Origin: Azolla pinnata
Lineage: Eukaryota; Streptophyta; Polypodiopsida; Salviniales; Salviniaceae
Assembly: GCA_037176905.1 (NCBI GenBank)
Contig: JBBBWG010031876.1
Coordinates: forward strand, 1-39,116
Reading direction: 5' to 3'
Length of the DNA: 39,116 nt
In this document: positions 20,815 to 31,683 of the stretch, in pieces
Numbering within the stretch: position 1 is the stretch's first letter
Layout of the letters: each line of letters starts with the position of its first letter
Translations under genes and position numbers: made by a program
Notes under the pieces: model-generated
Told to the model about the DNA's origin: nothing
The model's input: the letters and a program-made list of their open reading frames with translations, nothing else
The model's database searches: none

Positions 20815-21850
20815 TCCGTGGTTGTACACTATACACAATACAATAATACGTATGCGAGCGTATATACACCTGTGCAACCCGATCAAAACACTCTTAGCAC
20901 ATACACACACACACAACAGTGTTTGTACATCTGTGGAGTGCAAGAATACGTATGTATATACGAGCGTATACGTATGGGTACGTATGCGTACGTATGCGTA
21001 TACGCCTTCCGTAGCTTGGAGGTATAGATACGGCGTAGACGGGGTAGATATGGAAGCTCGTATACGTATTATTGTACGACGTATAGTGTACAACCGTGTT
21101 TGTACACTATACATAGTACAATAATACGTATGCGAGCGTATATACACCTGTGCAATCCGATCAAAACACTCTTAGCACATACACACACACACAACAGTGT
21201 TTGTACATCTGTGGAGTGCAAGAATACGTATGTATATACGAGCGTATACGTATGGGTACGTATGCGTACGTATGCGTACGTATGCGTCTACGCCGTCCGT
21301 AGCTTGGAGGTATAGATACGGCGTAGACGGGGTAGAGATGGAAGCCCGTATTCTTGTACGATGTATAGTGTACAACCGTGGTTGTACACTATACATAGTA
21401 CAAGAATACGTATGCGAGCGTACATACACACACGCAGCCGTGTTTGTACATCTGCGGAGTGCACGAATACGTATGTATATACGAGAGTATACGTATGCGT
21501 AGGTATGCGTAGGTATGCATAGGTATGCGTAGGTATGCGTCTACGCCGTCCGTAGCTTGGAGGTATAGATACGGCGTAGACGGGGTAGTGATGGAAGCTC
21601 GTATACGTATTCTTATACTATGTATAGTGTACAACCGTGTTTGTACACTATACATAGTACTCTATACGTATGCGAGCGTATATACACCTGTCGAGAGAGA
21701 GAGAGCAGTGTTCTTTGTACATCTGCGGAGTGCAAGAATACGTATGTATACACGATCGTATGCGTACGGGTACGTATTCGTCTACGGCGTCCGTAGGTTT
21801 GGAGGTACAGATACGGCGTAGACGGGGTAGACTGTGCGGGCGATGGAAGC
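20815..21850. repeat. Four-copy tandem array (288/253/252 bp spacing) leading into the PPR gene
   Basis: Each copy contains GTACACTATACA, TACGTATGCGAGCGTA, CA-rich sequence, TTTGTACATCTG, runs of TACGTATGCG, then GGTATAGATACGGCGTAGAC, GGGGTAG and ATGGAAGC. The ATGGAAGC anchors are at 21050, 21338, 21591 and 21843. The last one is 17 bp before the PPR start codon. Copies share inverted repeats around TATAGTGTACAACC. The array is therefore directly joined to, and partly formed from, the PPR 5' flank. Confidence 0.9.
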
Positions 21851-21859
21851 TCTCGATCG

Positions 21860-23716
21860 ATGCGCGTCGTCGTCGACATCGCCCGCTGCAGGAAAGCTCT
21901 GGATCTCCTCCTCCGCCGCGGCTTGGAGCAGGATTCCTGCAGCGCGACCCGCCTCATCCTCGGCTTCGCAGCTTCCTCCTCCCTCCTCGACGCCTGCCGT
22001 GTCTTCTCCGTCCTCCGCTCCCCCGACATCTGCGCCTGGAGCGCCATCATCCATGCCCACGCCAAGCTCGGCCGCCCTCGCCGTGCCCTCTCCCTCCTCT
22101 CCCGCCTCCTCGCCCTCCCCGGCCTTGATCCCGATCCGCATCTCTTCGTCGTCGCCATCAAGGCCTGCGCCGGGCTGCGCCCCAGCGGCCTTCTCGACGC
22201 CCGCTGCATCCATAGCCAGCTCGCCGAGCGTGGATTCGGCGGCGATGCATACGCCGGAAGCGCCCTCATCGACACGTACGTGAAATGCGGGTCTCTGCGA
22301 GACGCCTTCCGCACGTTCTGCGCTCTGGAAAGGCAAGATGTGGTCACTTTCACCTGCATGCTGTCCGGGTTTGTGCAGCATGGCTGCTACGGAGAAGCCG
22401 TTAGGGTTTTCGAGAAGATGCAACGGGAGGAGGTTAGACCGAACCAGGCCTCCTTCGTGAGCCTCATGAAGGCCTGCATTGGCCGGGGGGAAGCTGAACT
22501 CGGTATGATTCTCCATGCTCTGATCGTAGAAGGAATCGACGAGCCCGACAATGTGATTCTCAACGGGCTCATCGATATGTATGCAAAGTGCGGGAGAATG
22601 AACGATGCTGCGAGGGTTTTCGAACGAGTCCCTCCGGATCTTCGAGATTCGGTAACTTGGTGCACGATGCTCTCAGGATACCTCGACCTAGGGCTGTATC
22701 GGAATGCCTGGCTCCACATCGACGAAATGCAACAACAGGAACGGCAACATCGTCGTGGACCTCTTCGATATGATCAAGCTTTGCTTGTTTGCCTCCTCAA
22801 GGCGTGCACTCACGAGTTGATGCTATGCCGGGGGATGATGATACATTCGTTCATTCTCATGGAAACCGGGTTGGCTTCTGATGTTACCATAGGAAACACA
22901 CTCCTGGACATGTACTTGAGATGTGGGAGATATGTCGAGGCTCGTAGGTTCTTCGCCACGATGCGTCTCAAGAATGTGGTTTCATGGAGTACAATGTCGA
23001 GGCAGAGCAAGGAGTATAGCACGACCACCATGATGGAGGATTTGCTGCAAGCTGTAGATGCAAATGGGCATAAACCGAATGATGTGACGTACGGTTGCAT
23101 TTTGTCGTCTTGCCGAGATGAAGCTTTTTCGATGGCGAAAACCCTACATCAATTCAAAGATATGGGTGAGCTTCCATTAAAAGACCGTGTTTTCCCAGTC
23201 ATCGAGAGCTCCAGCCACGATGAGTTATGGACAATCACGCACTACAACTGCATTGTAGACCACCTCGGCCATTTCGGGCACTTGAACGAAGCCATGGATC
23301 TCTTAAAGGCGATGCCTCACAAGGAGAACGAGATAGGCTGGACCTCTTTGCTGTCAAGCTGCAAAATGTATAGCCATGTGGGTCTCGGAAATCAATGCTT
23401 TGAGAGGGTGAAAGAAACCGAAGGGGGTGATAAGTCGTCGAGCTATTTGCTCATGGAAAGCATCTACAAAGCTCGCGGCATGGTACACGAGGCTGTGAAG
23501 ATGGAGTCCATGAGACGTGGGAGCGTGTGGAATATTACCGGGAGGGCAACCATCGAGCTTAACAATAGAATGCATGAGTTTTGTGTGGGCGATTCGAGTC
23601 ATGAGATGAACAGGGAGATCAGCGACAAGTTGAAACTGTTGCATGTTCACATGAAGAGGGAAGGGTACATGCCACGATTCGAGCTCTATGGAGGGGATCC
23701 ATCGCCTGAGATTTGA
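21860..23716 (+). CDS. PLS-class pentatricopeptide repeat protein, E/E+ type, intronless
   Basis: A single open frame encodes 618 aa. It consists of degenerate 31-36-residue helical repeats of PPR type, for example ALIDTYVKCGSLRDAFRTF, VVTFTCMLSGFVQHG, LIDMYAKCGRMNDAARVFE, VTWCTMLSGY and LLDMYLRCGRYVEARRFF. These are the SALIDMYxKCG and WxxMLSGY signatures of plant PLS proteins. The C-terminal 110 residues match the E and E+ motifs (GWTSLLSSCKMY, then LNNRMHEFCVGDSSHEM and HMKREGYMPRFELYG), and the protein ends just where a DYW deaminase domain would begin. Such proteins act in mitochondria or plastids in site-specific RNA editing or processing, and E types recruit a separate DYW partner. Target and organelle cannot be read. 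The ATG at 21860 is the first in frame, but an out-of-frame ATG at 21843 precedes it and opens a 147-codon frame. Confidence 0.9.
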   Translation: MRVVVDIARCRKALDLLLRRGLEQDSCSATRLILGFAASSSLLDACRVFSVLRSPDICAWSAIIHAHAKLGRPRRALSLLSRLLALPGLDPDPHLFVVAIKACAGLRPSGLLDARCIHSQLAERGFGGDAYAGSALIDTYVKCGSLRDAFRTFCALERQDVVTFTCMLSGFVQHGCYGEAVRVFEKMQREEVRPNQASFVSLMKACIGRGEAELGMILHALIVEGIDEPDNVILNGLIDMYAKCGRMNDAARVFERVPPDLRDSVTWCTMLSGYLDLGLYRNAWLHIDEMQQQERQHRRGPLRYDQALLVCLLKACTHELMLCRGMMIHSFILMETGLASDVTIGNTLLDMYLRCGRYVEARRFFATMRLKNVVSWSTMSRQSKEYSTTTMMEDLLQAVDANGHKPNDVTYGCILSSCRDEAFSMAKTLHQFKDMGELPLKDRVFPVIESSSHDELWTITHYNCIVDHLGHFGHLNEAMDLLKAMPHKENEIGWTSLLSSCKMYSHVGLGNQCFERVKETEGGDKSSSYLLMESIYKARGMVHEAVKMESMRRGSVWNITGRATIELNNRMHEFCVGDSSHEMNREISDKLKLLHVHMKREGYMPRFELYGGDPSPEI

Positions 23717-24999
23717 TGCTCTTTTGCAGAGGGCTACCAGTTGGGCCATTGTTTCTTCATTGTCAAGACACCTGTATGGAATGGAAGGTGAAACGCCTGC
23801 TAAAGGGCTGTTGTTACACAGTGGGACTGTAGAATATGCTCTTCTTTTATATCGTGCAAAACATGGCGAGAAATGCAAAGAATTCTTGTGTGGGTGCTTG
23901 GACAAAATTTTGAATGAGCATTTTCACTTGAAGTGGCCTCACTCTGCCGAATGCGCTCACAAGGCGCAAGCTTCTCCAGTCAACGACACATTTGTGTATC
24001 AGAAACGTTGCACTTAACAAGAACAGAGGCTTGTTTCACAAACCTCACGTTGCTCGTATATATATATCTTCCGGAGACGAGCATTACATTAAAGCAGTAT
24101 AAATCCTGCTGTTGTTGTGCTCTCATTTCTGGAGTGTGATGCGTCTAAACCTTGAGTAGATTCTGCTGTCGCATCAAACACCTGGTGCGATTCCAATGTC
24201 ATGTTGAGATGCATGGAAAATGTGCCAAATCCAATTTGTAAATAACCGTGTAGACCAGGGTATCAATTGCATATTGCTCTTGTTTTGTTGTATGACAAAA
24301 TATGCTAGCATTCTAGTCAAATATTTATTGATAAGGTGAGTTAACTCATGTGGAAATTATCAGGCAAAAAGGTGGAGATATACTTGGACTTAGTGATCCT
24401 TTCACAATTTGTTTCTCAATTACAGCTGATGTTCAGCCATCCCATATGTTACTTTCGAGCAATCATATGGTCAAACTGATTCCCCTTTCTCGGTGATGTA
24501 TCAAGACTGATTATCGGGGCAATATACGACGAGATAAATCAATCTTGTTCATAGAACACATATCCCCCTTTTATTGATGGTGCATGTTGTTTGAACAAGA
24601 TTGATTTGGGCACTTGTAAGACACATTAGCTGCTACTGAAATGCTACATTATTGGTGCAAAATATAAAATATGCAGAAAAGAAAAAGCAATCTTAGATGT
24701 GGTTTTGAATCTTCACACGCTTCTCTTTTTCAATTTGGACACTATTTGGACAGTTGGAGGAGCATTTTCTCATTTCAATCTCATAGCTACAGCTTTTATT
24801 AAGCAAATGATTAAATACCAAGGTGTTGGTTGAACATGTGAGCTCCCATCTACAAGATATATGGTTTATCTTTGGATGGACAAGACAAAGGTACAAGATC
24901 AAAGTCTGCTGTGACATCAGAGTTTGGTTCATTCTGCCAGTATTGATACCTCAGCCTGTTAGGTTAGGATTGTTTCTTCTTCTCTTTGGAAGGCATTAC
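23717..24999. other. Intergenic region downstream of the PPR gene, no gene recognised
   Basis: This holds the PPR 3' UTR and the 3' UTR of the convergent SEC14 gene. An open frame overlaps the PPR stop (23688-24017), but I could not match it to a family. It might be decayed DYW sequence, without good support. Confidence 0.45.
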
Positions 25000-27900
25000 T
25001 CAATCATCTGAGAAGTAAGAGGTTGTGACAGACAGCATAGTACAGGACTCTTCCAGGGACAAGATTGAGGCTCGAGGAGAAGAGGCATGTGCACTACATC
25101 CTTCATCGCAAGTGCTGAGGTTCAGTACAGATGATGAATTTCTAATCGACTCATGGATTCTTCCACCATGCTCCTCTGATGCAGCTGGAAGCTCGACATG
25201 TAAGGATCGTTGTGGGGATGGCCCTATGCATTTGGAAGTGTAATGACGTTGTTTGATGTAGTTCCACACATCTTGATGAAATTGGTGAGAGGGGGAGAAG
25301 CAATCGACAAGACCCATCTCCACAGGGGTTTTCCCAAATCGTGTATCATATTTGCAAAAATGCGGTAACACATTCGAATCCATTACCTGGCAAGCAAGAA
25401 AATGATGCTTTCATAACAGACTGTCAAACTAACCAGAACTTAACTAAATAATGTTTTCATAGCATTCTTGATAGAAAGCTTTCATTCAAGGATCTGATGA
25501 GCTTAACTGTTTTAACAACATTTGATAGGTTCCTCACCTTCAAAAGCTCCTCTTCACCAGAACCTTGGAGAACTTGCACCTTGTGCCGCGTCCGCTCTTG
25601 CAACAGAGGCCTCACAACCTGCCATTAAAAGGTTTTCTTCTGTGTGTGCATCCAAAATTTTTTACCATATTACTGTGCTTTTTCATAACATTCTTCAAAG
25701 CAAATGATAACACATTGACCTACAATACTTGCAAAATCAACGAGCACTGGTAAAATCAGCTATCGGCAAAATCAATCCAGTGAAAACCATGGTAAAATGA
25801 AGTAAAAAAAGCATGCCAGAAACATCAAGCAAAAACTATGTATGACATACATCTTCCAACTTGAAGCTGCAAAAATGTAGGGCAACGACATAGTAGAATT
25901 GAGCTTCAAGAATATATGGTGTGAATCGTGTACTGATAAAAATGAGCACCTTCCAATAAGCTTCAAGAATATATGGTGTGAATCGTGTACTGATAAAACT
26001 ATGGCATGCACCTTCCAATAAGCTGCAAACATGTAGGGTGTAACTATCAAAATGGTAGAATCGATGAAACACTATGCCCAAAGCTCGGGAGAATATCGTG
26101 TATCATTCATTGAGCAAACACTAAGGCAAAAGTATTGAGCAAAACCTATGGCATGCACCTTCCAACAAGCTGCATGAACCTAGTGCACAAATTCACGACA
26201 TAGCACAATCGAGAAAAAACTATAGGATACACCTTCCAACATGCTGCAAAAATGTAGGGTGCATTTACGACATAGTAGACATCAGTCTTCTCCGGGTAGT
26301 TCAAATCATCAATTGAGGATATGATTGTGAGAGCCTGAAGATAAAAGGCAAACACTGTTAAATACTGTTATTAAACCTGTTCTTTTCAGAAATCTGATAA
26401 AAAAAAAGGATCGTTTATGCAGTTAAAATCAAATAAATTTCACCTTGATTCGAGATAGCGTAGAGAGCTTCAGATTGGTCATGTCAAGTATTTTGAGACA
26501 TGTTCCGACAAACCTACCCATTTGCTTAGTCGATGCTGGCTGCCAGAAACGTCTATTCAGGTTAGTCTATTTTCTTTGGTTTTCAGACATAAGACACCAC
26601 ACATTGCATTTGCTTCTTGAAAAGACCACAAATGCATTGTCAGTATAATCTAATCAACCTCTTAAAATTGAGAAACCTGGACCCTAAATCAAAATTTTCA
26701 ACACCTTAAAAATTGGTGTGTAGTTGGAACTTACAAGAAGTATGTGATCTCGGTACTCATTAATCTGAATGTGAGACTGGACATACATATCTACCTGCAC
26801 TTCATTTTCAGAACATGGAGATGCTTAGTATATGTAGCATATGTATGATGCAAGATACGCTCTAAGTAACTCTCTAAGTATATAGATGGATGCATGAATT
26901 TACGTGGATATGTATGTTGTACATGTATGCATGCATGTATTGTATACATTGTATTACACGTATGCATGCATGTAGTGTATACATTGCATTGCACGTATGC
27001 TGCATATATTGCATCCATTTCATGTAACGTTCATTGTATTTCATACATGCATGCATGTAGTGCATCCATTGAATTGTATGAATGCATGTATGTATTGTAT
27101 CCATTGGATTGCATGTATGCATGCATGCATGCATTGCATCCATTGTATTGCATGTATGCATGTATTTTATGAACCAGGCATACAGGAATCTTATCAAAGT
27201 TGCTTTGTCCTATCCCAATGGCGAAAACTGGACGACCCTGAAAAAGATTTACAAAACACATGATAATTTGAAACAAAAGGAAAACTAACTAAGACATTGA
27301 TCTGTCACAATTTTTTTGCTAACACACTTTCTTACAGAACCCTGTCATTCCTAGGGGCTGTGCCTCTCGGATCATATCAAATGTTTCCTTTGATCCAATC
27401 GGTCTCTGCAGAGATTATATCACATTTTTCAATCGGTCTCTGAACTAATCAAAACAATCAAATACCTTAGACCCAATATGAAAAGAGTTCTCTTTTGAAA
27501 GCAGCAAACGTGTTCTCATATCCCCTAGTATTGAATGAATCTAGTTGAAACACCCGCTTTCTTCTATGCCCTAGCATTGAGACAATCCAGCATAACAGTT
27601 TAAGTCGGAGAAAGATTCTCATTTTCACCGAAAGGATGTTCTTGATGTCGTTGTTGATTCTCCACTGCAAACTATCCATTAGCTGCCAAATATATTAGAG
27701 AAGCCAAATCAAGAGAAATGAACACAAACTTAAATAATGTAAAGTAAACCCTAAAGTCGAAACCCTAAACAATGCCCAGATAAGTGAACAGATTTTTTGG
27801 TAAAGCACCATCTTGAAAGCCTTGGAGATATTGTTTTCGCGAGCCTTGAGGAAGCGTTCAATTGTTGCTTCAGGATGCCCTCTGTGCCAAGCCTGTTCAT

Positions 27901-28614
27901 CCCATGTGATTTATATCATATGGAAAGAGAGATTCATAGATTTATCACTTATTTTTACATTCATTTGGAAATACCTACATTATTAAAATGTGTTTTTTAG
28001 ACGAGAAAAAAAAGAGATTTAAGAAGAGAAAGAAAAAACAGTTCCGGAAAGGGTAGAACTCTTTCTCTTTTGTATGTATACTATACACACATACCCTTGA
28101 GGAACCAGAAAATAAAATACATACTTCACTTCGTATGTGTGTATCCACATGGTGGCTTGAGAAAACACAGAGCAAAGCAAGGTCTTTATATTCGTATACA
28201 CACGAGATGAAGAAAATTCATCAGCCATACTCAAAATGTACATCCCGGGTAGATTTTTTTTATAATACACGTTATCTTTCTTCAGATGGGGGAGAAAAAA
28301 GAGAGAGGGAGTAGAAAAGGATGATGTTCTACCTCATAATGGATTGAGAACTGTTGTGGTTCATCCATTGAGTCAAAAGCTGAAAAATGCATGTTTACCA
28401 CAGCATGAGTCGAAATGATGCTGAAAATTACAAACACATACACATATATACGGATGCATTATGCATTAATTCAAGCAGGTAGGTATGTAGGCAGGCACGT
28501 ATTCATGTTATGTATGTATATGTGTACGTATGTATGAAGAGAGAAAAGAGAAACACCTTGTTGTATCAAGTCCTTGAGCTGTGTGATGGCTTCTGGAGAT
28601 GGAGGTGGAGCCAT
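25000..28614 (-). CDS. SEC14-like (CRAL-TRIO) phosphatidylinositol-transfer protein, 11 exons
   Basis: Exons in transcript order: 28614-28557, 28379-28333, 27892-27809, 27682-27629, 27405-27328, 27237-27184, 26794-26735, 26539-26444, 26334-26233, 25618-25538, 25386-25000. They join in phase to 366 aa. The CRAL-TRIO N-terminal helical part has ATIERFLKARENNISKAFKM and SLQWRINNDI. The lipid-binding fold has GRPVFAIGIG, YVQSHIQINEYRD, LKILDMTNLKLSTLS, INAPYIF-type VVNAPYIFAACWK, and VRPLLQERTRHKVQVL ending in LPHFC. A roughly 100-residue Ser-rich C-terminal tail follows. The family exchanges phosphatidylinositol and other lipids between membranes and supports phosphoinositide signalling and traffic. 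ATG 28614 was chosen because residues after it (MAPPPSPEAITQLKDL) look like the family start; the frame is open further upstream, but with low-complexity sequence. Two introns contain repeat arrays. Confidence 0.92.
25840..26260 (-). repeat. Degenerate copies of an exon 3' end plus its splice donor (SEC14 gene)
   Basis: The real exon end at 26233 (CTACATTTTTGCAGCATGTT then GGAAG|GTGTAT on the - strand) is echoed four more times in the following intron. The copies lie near 26156-26205, 26008-26045, 25946-25990 and 25855-25930. Each retains GC(A/T)..TTGGAAG followed by GTG(C)AT, GTGCTC or ATGTAT. Copies share CAGTACACGATTCACACC and CATATATTCTTGAAGC. They vary in spacing and are not all in frame. 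Confidence 0.8.
26910..27172. repeat. ATGCATGC-rich tandem repeat in a SEC14 intron
   Basis: A degenerate unit of roughly 35-40 bp, built on TGCATGCATGTA(G/T)TGTAT followed by CCATTG(A/T)ATTGCA, recurs about six times. It is rich in the self-complementary ATGCAT. The array ends 12 bp from an exon donor at 27184. Confidence 0.8.
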
Positions 28615-30018
28615 TAAGCTCTGTTTGCACCTGTTTGTTTGTTTGTTTGTCTTGCTTGAAACATCCGAAGCCTTTGAAACTGTAATCTGGTCAATCTGTA
28701 CCTCGTGTATACCTACATACATAGTGTAGAAGTGTATGTAATAAAGAATGAAGAAGTGCAAGTGAAACGATACAAAATTTGTGGGGAATGGGGAAGGTGG
28801 AAGATCAACCTGGAGTGGGGGAAATACTCCAATCACATTATCTTCTTGTCTCTCTAATAAAAATAAGGGAAACAGCGGAGCTTCCAAATGATGGTAAGTA
28901 TACATGTAACACATATATACATACACACACAAGCACCCAATACTATACACAGATTTGTTTCTGTGTTGTTCTTGTTCTTATGGGCTATAGAACTCGGTCA
29001 AAAGTAGCCCATCTTTCTTTTATGCAAATATAAACGCATACATGCATACAAAAACTATATGCACCATGCACAGCGGTTCATGGTAACTTAAGCATTATAC
29101 ATTTCTTCAACGTTCTGTTATCACCAATAACACGCATGATCTTGCCTTAGAACAAGCTGAAAAGAAGCCGAATGCAGACCTTTTTCTGGCCGATAATTGC
29201 TAGAAACAAAAAGAGAAGGGTAAAGAACCATGTTCGGCTCGATCGGTTTGCTTAAGCTGCAGAAAGTTGTATGCATACATCGGAGCAAAAGACAGATCAA
29301 CGAGTCGAAAGCGGAGACGCGTAGAAAGAGGGGATGGGATATTCCATCCATTTCCACTTTTGATTTTCTCTTTGGATGATGGATCTTTGGAGTGTGCACG
29401 ATCGATCTTCGGGTGGAAAAAAACGGTTCCTTTCGGATCGGCGTGCCATTCATGCAGAGATTCGAGCCAGTAACCACATTGCTCCAGATCCGATCAGATC
29501 AGTTGCTTGGTCCAGCGCGTGCAGTAGTGCTCAATCCGAGCCCTGATGCGACAGATCGATTCAGTCGATGAGCTAAAGGGAAGCATCTTGTTACAGCCTT
29601 TGCATCGGCTCCACCAAAAACGCAGCTCTTTTCCAGAGGCGTGAACAGTATCTGTTTGGATCTAGCCGCCCCCATACACAGCTTTGCAAAGCAAAGCTTC
29701 CATTAGAAGTAGCAAGCAAAGCTCCCATCAGAAGTAGCAAGCAAAGTGCGGCATGGGGAGCATCATCCGAGCAGGGAAGGCGAATCCTAGCCTCTGCAGG
29801 AAGAGAATGGAGGAGGAAAGGAGCTCCTCCTGCTTCTAAATCGGGAAGGAGAAGCTCTTGCAAGCTTGACAAACAGCTTCTGCTTCTGCTTCTGCTGTCG
29901 CAAGCAAACCAACCGAAGCCATCGCCTGCTCCGGAAGGGTTCAGATCGGATCCTGCGCAGCAGGGCTTGGAACACGGAGGCAGCAAATCGTCGCAGAAGC
30001 ACAGACGCAGAAGGTCCA
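28615..30018. other. Upstream region of the SEC14 gene, no gene recognised
   Basis: The proximal part is the SEC14 5' leader/promoter and carries (GTTT) and (GTAT) microsatellites. A 28-bp direct duplication containing AGAAGTAGCAAGCAAAGC lies near 29695-29748. Open frames on the - strand at 29591-30019 are low in family resemblance and are not called. Confidence 0.45.
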
Positions 30019-30060
30019 AAACCCTAACCCTAACCCTAACCCTAAACCCTAAACCCTAAA
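30019..30060 (-). repeat. Interstitial telomere-type tract
   Basis: On the + strand the tract has about four CCCTAA units followed by three CCCTAAA units. Both the six-base and seven-base telomere-type units are therefore present in one short tract. Confidence 0.9.
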
Positions 30061-30094
30061 GTTTTGTCGTCTTGATGTAGAAGAGCATCGGAAC

Positions 30095-30965
30095 ATCTGG
30101 ATTCTGATCAAACAGATCTGGAATCTTTGATCGGCTCATTTCGATCGATCGATCGATTGATCGAATCGTATCATTCGAATCCGAGGCGTTTCGAAATCGT
30201 TATCAGCTGATCCGATGCATTTCGAAATCGTTATCAACTGATCCGATGCGTTTCGAAATCATTGTTAGTAGCCGATCCGATGCGTTTGGAAATCGTTATT
30301 GGCCGATCTGATGCGTTTGGAAATCGTTATTGGCCGATCCGATGCGTTTGGAAATCGTTATTGGCCGATCCGATGCATTTGGAAATCGTTATTAGCCAAT
30401 CTGATGCGTTTTGAAATCGTTATTAGCCGATCCGATGCGTTCCGAAATCGTTATTAGCTTATCCGACGCGTTTTGAAATCGTTATTAGCTGATGGAATCT
30501 GGGTTTTTTTTTCAGTGCGAGCAATCTGGTAGCGAACTGGAATTGACGAGAAAAGAGCCCGCATTCGTCTACTCCTTTGAATTTTAGAACAAGGTGTTTG
30601 GCCTCGTGGAGCAATAAGAGTATCTGGAAAGGGAAGGAAGGAAGATATGACGAAATGTTTCTGATCAAACAAAATTTGGAATCTTTGATCAACTTGTCTC
30701 GATCGATCGATTCATTTGAATCCAAGGCGTTTTAGAATCATTATCAGCTAACCAAATCTGGGTTTTTTCGTGTGAGTGATCCGGTAACTGACTGCCCTCG
30801 TTCGTTTCCTCTCCTGAATGTAAAGAACAAGCATGAAGCAATAGAGCATTGGATAGAAGGAAAAAAAATCTGAGGGAATGTTTTCTGTCATCTGATCAAA
30901 CAAATCAGGGAATCTTTTGATCGAGCCGTCTGATTGATCGATCCAGTCTTTCGAATCCGACTTGT
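30095..30965. repeat. Higher-order repeat, three modules
   Basis: Modules begin near 30095, 30660 and 30892. Each has TGATCAAACA, GGAATCTTTGATC (or a variant), a GATCGATCGAT-type block, then TTCGAATCC or TTTGAATCC. Modules 1 and 2 also share a GGCGTTT...ATTATCAGCT-like unit and AATCTGGGTTTTTT. The 31-bp array is an expansion of the end of module 1. Confidence 0.8.
30181..30493. repeat. 31-bp tandem array, 10 copies
   Basis: The unit approximates CCGATGCGTTTCGAAATCGT plus TATTAGCTGAT. Nine copies are 31 bp and the third is 34 bp, which accounts for the whole 313-bp span. Copies differ by point changes (TTTCGAAA, TTTGGAAA, TTTTGAAA). Confidence 0.9.
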
Positions 30966-31683
30966 TCGAACAATATCACATTCTGGGGACACATGCAGTG
31001 GTCCAAACCATCGAAAGGTGCGAGGCTTTTTAAGATTATCAGGATCCCCAATGTGGTTCTCGTAGCAGTCCGAACTTGAATAGTGAAAGCTTTGTTGTTG
31101 AGCGATCGGGGGCTGATTCCAGAATGATTAGAGGTCCCCGATTGTTGGAAACTCGTGCAATATGCAGATTGCATAGACAAAACTAACTGCGCGGATCAAA
31201 AGAATGCAAGATCACAAAATCATTTATGCGTAGCTGGTCAATCAATTGCAATAGGCATGATGTTGATGAGGCTTGCTAGGGCCTTTCGACCCATAAACAC
31301 CTCTGTACTAGAATTGGGTGCGGAAGGCATTATTCGGTTCGAATCGATTCCAGGGGAGATTCGGGTGAAATCGGGTCAGCTCAAAAATTCGTTCAAAGAA
31401 GTTTGATTCGTGAACTGTTTCGAGATTGTTGTTTTGAGCTCAACCTATTCAGCTAGAACCATTCAAGAGAGCTCGAGCTCGAGCTATTTTCTGGACCAAT
31501 TTGGCTTTCACAACCCGATCGAGCTTAACCGACTGATCAAAATGGAAACCGATTCCAAATGCTTACAATTTTCTCGACAAATTCGAGCACGACTGCAGTC
31601 GGAGAACGCATCATACGACGAGGCCCATCCTTTCTGAAACACGGTAAGCCTTGGAAAGCAAGCTTGGGTTTAGGCGCTAAAGC
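30966..31683. other. Intergenic stretch, no gene recognised
   Basis: Unique sequence with small open frames (31155-31406, 31410-31637) and no recognised domain separates the 31-bp modules from the 22-bp array. Confidence 0.4.

Noticed and set aside
22588..22773. Small frames inside the PPR gene and on its opposite strand (also 23354-23905)
   Set aside because: Shadow frames of the 618-codon PPR sequence.
28471..28950. Upstream extension of the SEC14 frame to 28950
   Set aside because: The added residues are low-complexity Tyr/Phe/Cys-rich sequence unlike the family start; ATG 28614 gives the expected N-terminus.
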